64,000 nt of DNA from Chamaecyparis obtusa (lineage: Eukaryota; Streptophyta; Pinopsida; Cupressales; Cupressaceae), in contig BSBK01008836.1 of NCBI GenBank assembly GCA_027943335.1, positions 124,001-188,000 of the forward strand, read 5' to 3'. The notes under the pieces were generated by a model. The model was not told the origin of the DNA. It was given only the letters and a program-made list of their open reading frames with translations, and searched no databases. Below, piece by piece: positions 57,532 through 64,000 of this stretch. Within the stretch, counting starts at the first letter, position 1; the number at the start of each line of letters is the position of its first letter. A program made the position numbers and the translations under genes.

Positions 57532-57993
57532 AGAGAGCATTTTCACAGGCTTTTGGATTTTCAAAATCACTTTTTCAAATACCCATTTTCATCTTCAGCA
57601 AGATTTTGGAAAAATAGTTACGTTACATAGACCTCTGATTTCTAATTTGACCACTTTCATCACTTTTCATCATCATTCCTTCCTCAAGAGTCAACAAATC
57701 ACTTTCTTCCAATCTTAAAATTTTTAGTGTGGTGTTGAAGATTTACCTTATCAATCAGACTTTGATCTTGATGAGCTTATCATATCAGGATATATCATCC
57801 TTAACCATCAAGCTTACTTAGATTATTGTTTCTTGACCCCAATTTTCAATACTTATCATATCTTTTCTACCAATCATTCTCCATATCTTTTTATCAAGAA
57901 TCTTTCTTTTCCGCAATCAATTTCATCTGTTTTATGGTTCAAACTCGATCTTAGAAACTCAAACAACCTATTAATCCAAAATCCCTAGACAAA

Positions 57994-59856
57994 ATGGAAG
58001 GCAATAACAGCAATGATGAGAATCCTTGGCCCAAATAGCCTCCTAAGAAAGCTAATCCTCTCACATTTGATGACGAACCTACTGATGAGGAACTTAGGGA
58101 TGCTGCACAAGATCCTAAATTTTTACAAGTCATGGAATGACTTATAGGCTTGGATAAAGAGATGTATTTCCTCATGCTTGCTCAACAAGGAGCTAAGTTA
58201 CCAAGTGATTTTGATGTTACCAATCTTAGAGAACCAACTCCTACACAAAATCAAGATATCCTTAAAGGTTCTCAAGATCCTCATGGAGCAAAGGAAATCA
58301 ATCAACAATCCAATGCTTCTCAAATCAATCAACAATCCAATGCATCCCATAGTGATCAACAACAGAATGTTTTTCAAAATAATCAGCAATCCAATGATCC
58401 TCAACATACTCAACAGTGTAATGTTTCCCAAAACTCGCAAGGAAACACATTATCTTTGGATCCCGTCCTACAACAAATCTAGATGCTTCAACAACAAATT
58501 CGTGATATTCAAACTGGATCATCAACTAAGAAGTATTCTTTGGATGATATATGTCCTTATCCTTTTGATAAGAATTTAGCAATGATTATATTCCCTCCTC
58601 ATTTTGAGGTACCAAAATTTGACAAATACAAAGGGAATTCAGATCCACAAGACCATATTTGTGAGTTTTGTGCTGCTTGTATTGAAGTCGCTCACAATGA
58701 CACTTATCTTATGCGACTATTTCCATGAAGTTTAGGAGGACAAGCCATGGAATGGTTCTCCAAACTTCCCCCGGGCATCAAATCTTTCAATGAGCTTCTT
58801 GACAAATTTGTGACTCATTATTCATATAACATCAAACATGAGGTCACTATGCTTGATCTTTGCAATGCACATCAAAAGAATGGAGAACCTTTCCTTCCTT
58901 TTTTGCAAAGATGGCGTCAATTATTTTCTAAATATCCATGAACGATTCCTAAACAAGAAAAGATGGATATTTTTGTGCATAACCTTACACCAGAAATGAG
59001 TTATAGGTTACAATTGCAATGTCCACCAAATTTCAATAAGCTCATAGAAAATGGTATCAAGATTGAGGAAGCCATGGTCCGAAAAGGTGAGATAAAACTT
59101 TATTCCAAAGACAATGCTGGATCCTCAAATTCCAATTCCAACACTTATAACTCCAATTCCAACAATGACAAATTGAAATATTGGAATAAAAACAAAAACA
59201 TTGTCAATGACGGAATTGTTGATAATCATAATGTCCAACCAACAAAACCTCTTCTAAATCTCACAAGTACGACCAACGCTACTCAAGCTACATACAATAA
59301 TCAGTCAGCAAGTCAAAATACCACCAAAGATTCACCTAAACCAAGATTGCCTTTTATCTCACCTCGAAGAAACTTTACTCCTTTAGGGGAATCTCTCAAA
59401 TCAGCATTATAGAAGTTAATCACCAAGAAACTCATCACGCTTCCTAAACCGAAAGATTATGAACCTAGAGTGAAGCCTTCTTGGTGGAATGGAAATGATT
59501 ATTGTGAATTCCACAGAGGAAAAGGACATATAACTAATGAGTGTCAAAGACTTAAAAATGTGATCCAAGACTTAATCGAAAGTAGTGAAATTAGTGTTGA
59601 CGGACATGTCTCGAATGAATCACATACGACATTCAAAGATCCACTTCCTGAGCATGAAAAGGGAGGTTCTTCCAACAATAAGGGTGACAACCAAGCCAAT
59701 TATAATAACACACCCTATAGATATGTTGGTAACATTTTTGACCGTCATCCTTTTGCATATTATGCAAATGTTATTACCATAAAGGGAAAATCAGAGAGTC
59801 AACCAATCCATGCTACTACTCGTGCTCAAGCCAAGGTTACTCTCCAAGGAGTCTAG
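57994..59856 (+). pseudogene. G3 gag
   Basis: ATG at 57994 (MEGNNSNDENPWPK) starts a frame that continues through pol. After an N-terminal acidic part and a Gln/Asn-rich stretch (58300-58470: NQQSNASQINQQSNAS and similar repeats), the capsid domain is seen: FPPHFEVPKFDKYKGNSDPQ, GGQAMEWFSKLPPGIKSF, FVTHYSYNIKHEVTMLDL, FLQRWRQLFSKYP, FVHNLTPEMSYRLQLQ. This is the Retrotrans_gag form typical of Tat elements. Near the C-terminus NDYCEFHRGKGHITNECQRL is a Tat-type Cys/His motif. Stops at about 58138, 58480, 58726, 58939 and 59410 are mainly CAG, CGA or TGG changed by C/T or G/A. Confidence 0.88.
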
Positions 59857-59982
59857 TCTAAACCAAACACTACTCACAACAAGTCCGTTTATGTTCCAAA
59901 GTCCATACCCAATACTTCCAACCAGTACAATCTTTTGGAACAGCTCAAAAAGACACCGGCCTAGATATCCATCTTAGAGCTT

Positions 59983-60882
59983 TTGCGTCTTTCTCCATCT
60001 CACAAAGAAATCCTTAAAAAAGCTCTCTTTGAGACCCAGGTTCCAACAACTCTAGATCCTGATCAATTTCAAGCTATGGTAGGCCATTTAACGACCCCAC
60101 ACTATTTGTCCTTTACTGAAAATGATGATTTAGCCATTACCCAACCTCATAATGCTCCTTTACATATCGAAGTCCTTGTCCAAAATCACAAGATTAAAAG
60201 AGTATTAATAGATGGGGGAGCTGGCTTGAATATTTGCACGTTAAAGTTGGTCCTTGCATTGGGATTTTCTGAAAATGCCATTGATCCAAAAAAGAAAATC
60301 ACAATAAAAGCCTATGATGAGGAAGAGCGATCATCCAAGGGGTCCATTGTTCTTCCAATTAGAATCGGTCCTATTGTAAAAGATGTCTCTTGTCAAGTCC
60401 TGGACATGGATTTTGCTTATAATATTCTTTTGGGAAGACCATGGATTCATTCCATGCAAGCTGTGCCATCAACTTATCATCAATGTATAAAATTTCCTCA
60501 CAATGGTCAGGAGATCATTGTCAAAGGAGATTCCAATCCTTTTCAATATTGTAGCAATGTGCAGATTTCTGATTCTTTGGTTCCCAATAATCGTACTGGA
60601 TCTTCTACAACTACACCTGGTGACCCTAGTAATATAGCATCAACTTCTAAATCAGACGGGATCAAGATAGATATCAAAGAAAGAAGTATGGGAGAATATA
60701 CTTTAGGTCAAGCTCTTTGCATCACTGAGTTACCTTTATCTCCTAAATCATATGGTAGGTCTTTGATCACTAAACAACAATCAAAATCCCCTTCCACACT
60801 TGTTTATAACACATTTATAAGTGGGGGCACAATATCCAAAGAGGCAGCTGAGCGTAATGCAAATTATTGGCTTAGGACATAG
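59983..60882 (+). pseudogene. G3 aspartic protease region
   Basis: A 299-aa open stretch. IKRVLIDGGAGLNICTLKLV carries the protease active site, with DGGAG in place of the usual DSGAS or DTGA. ILLGRPWIHSMQAVPSTYHQ follows at the expected distance and is diagnostic for plant gypsy proteases of this group. The last third contains ITELPLSPKSYGRSL and no known domain. It matures gag-pol in intact relatives. Confidence 0.87.
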
Positions 60883-61140
60883 AAGATTGAAGATGATATT
60901 AAATATGATTATATATCCCCTGATGTCTATGGAAAAGGGTATACTTTGCTACAAAAGATGGGATATCAAGGTGCTGGACCTCTAGGGTTACAAAGAGAAG
61001 GTGTTATAAAACCAATTTTGCAAAATCCTAATTATCAATGAGATACTACAGGATTAGGATATAAGGGAGAAGGATCACAAGAAACAAAAGGAAAAGCAAA
61101 AATGCCACCTTTTCATGAGACATCTAAAGCTCCTGCCTTA
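60883..61140 (+). pseudogene. G3 G-patch-like domain between protease and RT
   Basis: In the pol frame after one TAG: YGKGYTLLQKMGYQGAGPLG then LQREGVIKPI. The pattern G..LL.KMGY..G.GLG....G...PI is the G-patch consensus, an RNA-binding module known from RNA-processing proteins and from the protease end of betaretroviruses. A second glycine motif, TGLGYKGEGSQ, follows in the same frame. Stops at about 61039 and 61141 show decay. It may help RT or protease bind RNA. Confidence 0.75.
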
Positions 61141-61158
61141 TAATTCAGAAAGCATGGC

Positions 61159-62013
61159 ATGTATGTAGATCCAGAAAAACAAAGGATAGCTCAAAGAATC
61201 ATTGATAGACTTGAGGATAATGATGATTCTGATTCTAATGATTATGAATGGGATTCATTATCTGATGGTACTGAAGAAATAGGAGTCGATGTTGTCCATC
61301 AATATAGTAACAATTACCATGAGGGTGAGAGTTCAATGAGTGACTCACTAGGATTGGTCCCACGTAATACTACTCATGTTGATCATGAGTGAAGTGAGCG
61401 TTATCTTGTGACAAATAATTCAGATGAGAGTATGGAAATAGATCTCGCTGATACTATCATAAACCTTGACAAATTTTCCATCAATACCATCTCTGCTTTT
61501 GAAACCAACCCAAATGATCCAATGCCCCTTGTCCGTCCTGACCTTATTGATTGGGATTCTCCCAATCACCCAGAACTTGATGTCTTCCATAATGATGATG
61601 CAATCATTGACTATCTTGGTATCAGGGATCATTTACCACCAGGGGATCACAAGTCAGGATTTCTAATAGAACTCAATGACATGGCCTATTTTGGAGAGAG
61701 TGCCAATCCTTTCAGTCATAAAAATATAAAAATAATCAGCAGATCTAATGGTGAAAACCACTCAGTGGCAGTATTAGATCCAAAAATAGTAAAAAGAAAA
61801 GATGCATCTCATGGTGAAAACCTCTCTGATGCACCTGACGATGGAAGGATTGACACTCTTCCAAACTATCTAGATCGAGAGCAATCTTCCATTCTTATAG
61901 AACCGACAGTACCACTTAATATTGGAACAAAGGAGTCTCCACGCATCCTCAAGGTAGCCGCATCCTTGACAGAATCAGAGAAAGAAGCTTTTGCAAAATT
62001 CTTCAGAGAATGA
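61159..62013 (+). pseudogene. G3 pol linker, acidic, unknown
   Basis: The same frame continues with RIAQRIIDRLEDNDDSDSND, then DESMEIDLADTIINL and ILKVAASLTESEKEAFAKFF just before RT. Strongly acidic and probably disordered apart from the final helix, which corresponds to the RT-proximal segment of Tat pol. Stops occur at about 61390 and 62011. No domain is recognised. Confidence 0.7.
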
Positions 62014-62043
62014 CAAATCAACTTTGCTTGGTCCTACGCTGAT

Positions 62044-62880
62044 ATGCCTGGTTTGGACGCCAATCTCATTATGCATCATTTATCTATCAAACCAGGTGTA
62101 AAACCAGTTAAGCAGAAGCTCCGCAAAATGCATCCTCACATTGCTCTAATGGTGAAAGCAGAATTGAAAAAGCTCCTAGATGTTGGATTCATTTGGGCTA
62201 TTGATTATGTTGAGTGGATTTCAAATATTGTCCCGGTTTCAAAACCAGACAAGTCTATCAGGATTTGTATTGATTTTCGAGATCTAAATAAAGCTTGTCC
62301 TAAAGATGACTTCCCTTTGCCAATTATTGATATGATTGTTGACCTAACAGCTGGGCATGAGATGTTATCATTAATGGATGGATTTTCTGGCTATAACCAA
62401 ATCAAGATTGCACTAGAAGATCAGGAAACAACTGCTTTTACTTGTCCATGGGGTACATACTGCTGGAATGTAATGCCTTTTGGCCTCAAAAATGCTGGAG
62501 CAACTTACCAAAGAGCCATGACCACGATCTTCCATGACATGATGCATACCATCATGGAAGATTATTTTGATGACATTTTAGCAAAATCCAAAGACAGAGT
62601 TGGTCATTTGAGAGTGTTAGATAAAATATTCACCCGGATGGAAAAATATCAGATTCGACTCAATCCAAAGAAATGTGCATTCGGGGTCACATCTGGCAAA
62701 CTATTAGGATACATTGTCTCAGCTAAAGGAATCAAAGTAGATACAGAAAAGGTTAAAGCAATATTGGAGATGGCTTCCCCCACTAACATCAGTCAGCTAA
62801 GATCTTTACAGGGGCGTCTTCAATCAAATCCGAAGATTTGTTTCTCAATTAGCAGATCGCAGTCATCCTTTTCAACATTT
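62044..62880 (+). pseudogene. G3 reverse transcriptase
   Basis: An almost unbroken frame with VPVSKPDKSIRICIDFRDLN, KACPKDDFPLPIIDMIVD, LSLMDGFSGYNQIKI, WNVMPFGLKNAGATYQRAM and the catalytic MEDYFDDILAKS. YFDD replaces the usual YVDD; both catalytic Asp remain. The connection segment (NPKKCAFGVTSGKLLGYIVS) is intact. An extra A in the run at 62826-62828 shifts the frame where QSIRRF would be expected, and RNase H continues one frame over. Confidence 0.93.
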
Positions 62881-63370
62881 GCTGCATAAAAATATCTTAT
62901 TCCAATGGGATGATAAGTGTGAGGAAGATTTCAAGAAAATCAAGCAGTATCTAGCGAATCCTCCAACTCTAATGTCACCAATTCCAGGCAAGCCACTCTT
63001 GCTCTACATTTCAGCCACGGTAGCCTCACTAGGTGCTCTTCTCGCTTAGCAAGATCATGAAGGAAAAGAAAAAGCCATTTACTACATTAGTCGCACTCTA
63101 GTGGGATATGAGTTAAACTATTCTCCTATTGAAAGAGCATGTTTGGCTGTTGTCTTTGCTTCACAAAAGTGGTGACATTATATGTTGTCACATTCTACTC
63201 AGCTTATTGCAAAGATTGATCCTTTAAAGTATTTGTTAAGCAAGACTACATTGACAGGCAGGTTGGCTAAGTGGGTCATGCTACTTAGTGAGTTTGATAT
63301 TGAATATGTAGATAGGAAGGCTATCAAAGGTCAAGTGATCACAGATCAACTAGCTAATGCTCCATTAACG
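62881..63370 (+). pseudogene. G3 RNase H (first copy)
   Basis: Frame 2 carries HPFQHLLHKNILFQWDDKCE, KPLLLYISATVASLGALLA, AIYYISRTLVGYELNYSPIE, LAVVFASQKW and LAKWVMLLSEFDIEYVDRKA. The usual first catalytic Asp (LYISA where LY.DAS is typical) is absent. Stops sit at ALLA-stop-QD and QKW-stop-HY. Loss of acidic residues in this RNase H is common in elements carrying a second RNase H. Confidence 0.87.
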
Positions 63371-63419
63371 GATGACCAACCTATACACACAGATTTTCCT
63401 GATGCTCATATCTTAGCTT

Positions 63420-64000
63420 TGTCCACGCAAACATGGAAATTATACTTTGATGGCTCATACATTCAACAGGGTTCAGGAGCTGGTATACTTTTTATCATGC
63501 CACAAGGATACACTATTCCAAAATCTTTCAAGTTGTTATTTCCTTGCACTAATAATGTGGCAGAATATGAGGCTTTGCTGATTGGGTTAAAAATGGCTTT
63601 ACAATGGAATGTATCTGAAATAAATGTCTACGGAGATTCTCAGCTGATTGTTAACCAGGTTAATGATGATTACCAGACCAAAGATGATAAGTTATTGCCA
63701 TATAAACGTATGGTGGATGAATTTAAAAAGTATTTCTCTATCATCACTTTTGAGTAGATTCCTCAGCACGAAAACAAGGCTGCTGATGCCATGGCAACGA
63801 TTGCTTCTTTATTTGATATCGAAGATACCAAGGCCTGTTTTGAGTTCTTGGTGGAATCCCTGACTTGTCCTTCATATGATGACCCTGATATGAGTATTAT
63901 ATGTCATCTGATTGGACATGACTCCCCAACCTATGGAAAGATCTATTCTTATCTCAAAGATAACACTTTACCTCCCGACCTATCCCGCAATAAAAAATGA
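63420..64000 (+). pseudogene. G3 second (archaeal-type) RNase H and start of integrase linker
   Basis: WKLYFDGSYIQQGSGAGILF has the DGS motif with the first Asp. NVAEYEALLIGLKMALQW carries the catalytic Glu and INVYGDSQLIVNQVNDDYQT the next Asp. This is the extra RNase H found after the ordinary one in Tat-lineage elements. After TAG (63755-63757) the frame continues IPQHENKAADAMATIASLF, containing the last Asp region, then a linker toward integrase. The window ends at 64000. Confidence 0.9.

Larger units (their letters stand above)
55949..57993 (+). other. G3 leader (5' untranslated region)
   Basis: About 2 kb between primer site and gag ATG. It holds two arrays of TGCGCAT motifs (56011-56274 and 57379-57531) separated by about 1.1 kb of moderate-GC sequence without coding signs. 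Short ORFs run through the arrays on both strands, but they follow from the 21-bp period. A long leader is common in plant gypsy elements and would hold dimerisation and packaging signals; the arrays are unusual. Confidence 0.6.
54770..64000 (+). mobile_element. G3: Ty3/gypsy Tat-lineage element, 5' part
   Basis: Putative 5' LTR (54770-55924), non-Met primer site, a leader of about 2 kb, then one reading frame from 57994 carrying gag, a Tat-type Cys/His segment, protease, G-patch, RT, RNase H and a second RNase H. The second RNase H after the usual one is the hallmark of the Tat lineage. Integrase and the 3' LTR lie beyond the window, so full length and TSD cannot be checked. About a dozen stops and one frameshift in the visible coding part make this copy inactive. 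Confidence 0.88.

Noticed and set aside
57259..57718. ORFs through TGCGCAT array 2
   Set aside because: Same cause as array 1; they overlap in two frames and end without any known domain.

Overview
The window is intergenic DNA from a seed plant: 64 kb of nested transposable elements with no host gene, rRNA gene or tRNA gene that I can support. A plant is indicated by the element families: a TNP2-type CACTA transposase with plant-style short GT-AG introns, Ty1/copia and chromodomain Ty3/gypsy elements primed by initiator tRNA-Met, and a Tat-lineage gypsy with two RNase H domains. The nesting and heavy decay suggest a large genome, and a gymnosperm is plausible, but that is inference only.

Layout. 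An old CACTA (En/Spm) transposase gene on the minus strand forms the substrate from about 44,971 down to position 1, where it leaves the window. Three LTR elements sit inside its exons. G2 is a chromodomain gypsy at 36717-44771 (+). N1 is an element without pol at 25735-36358 (-). G1 is a chromodomain gypsy at 491-24761 (-). Removing each insertion plus one copy of its target-site duplication (TSD) makes the transposase reading frame continue across the break. Further elements sit inside these. G1 carries a Ty1/copia array at 4896-23301 (+) made of five LTRs and four internal regions, bounded by one TSD, GACCT. Copia unit C carries a 428-bp solo LTR at 17219-17646. N1 carries N2 at 28638-35874 (+), with TSD GTAAG. 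The deepest stack has four levels: CACTA, G1, copia array, solo LTR.

Right of the CACTA gene there is a weakly recognisable stretch at 45-46.5 kb with a decayed gypsy RT. It is followed by N3, a 7.6-kb element without pol at 46511-54094 (-, TSD CTTAT). From about 54,770 to the window end lies the 5' part of G3, a Tat-lineage gypsy (+) with LTR, long leader, gag, protease, G-patch, RT, RNase H and a second RNase H. Its integrase and 3' LTR lie outside the window.

How the parts work together. G1, G2, G3 and the copia units once encoded complete gag-pol machinery. All now carry stop codons or frameshifts, many of the kind expected from deamination of methylated cytosine. N1, N2 and N3 encode no RT or integrase and must have been mobilised in trans. 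N2 and N3 share a coiled-coil, multi-zinc-knuckle ORF1 and a long, mutually homologous ORF2 of unknown function. The most unusual points are this ORF2 family, the 21-bp-periodic TGCGCAT arrays in the G3 leader, the G-patch in G3, and the copia array whose units share premature stops in conflicting pairs.
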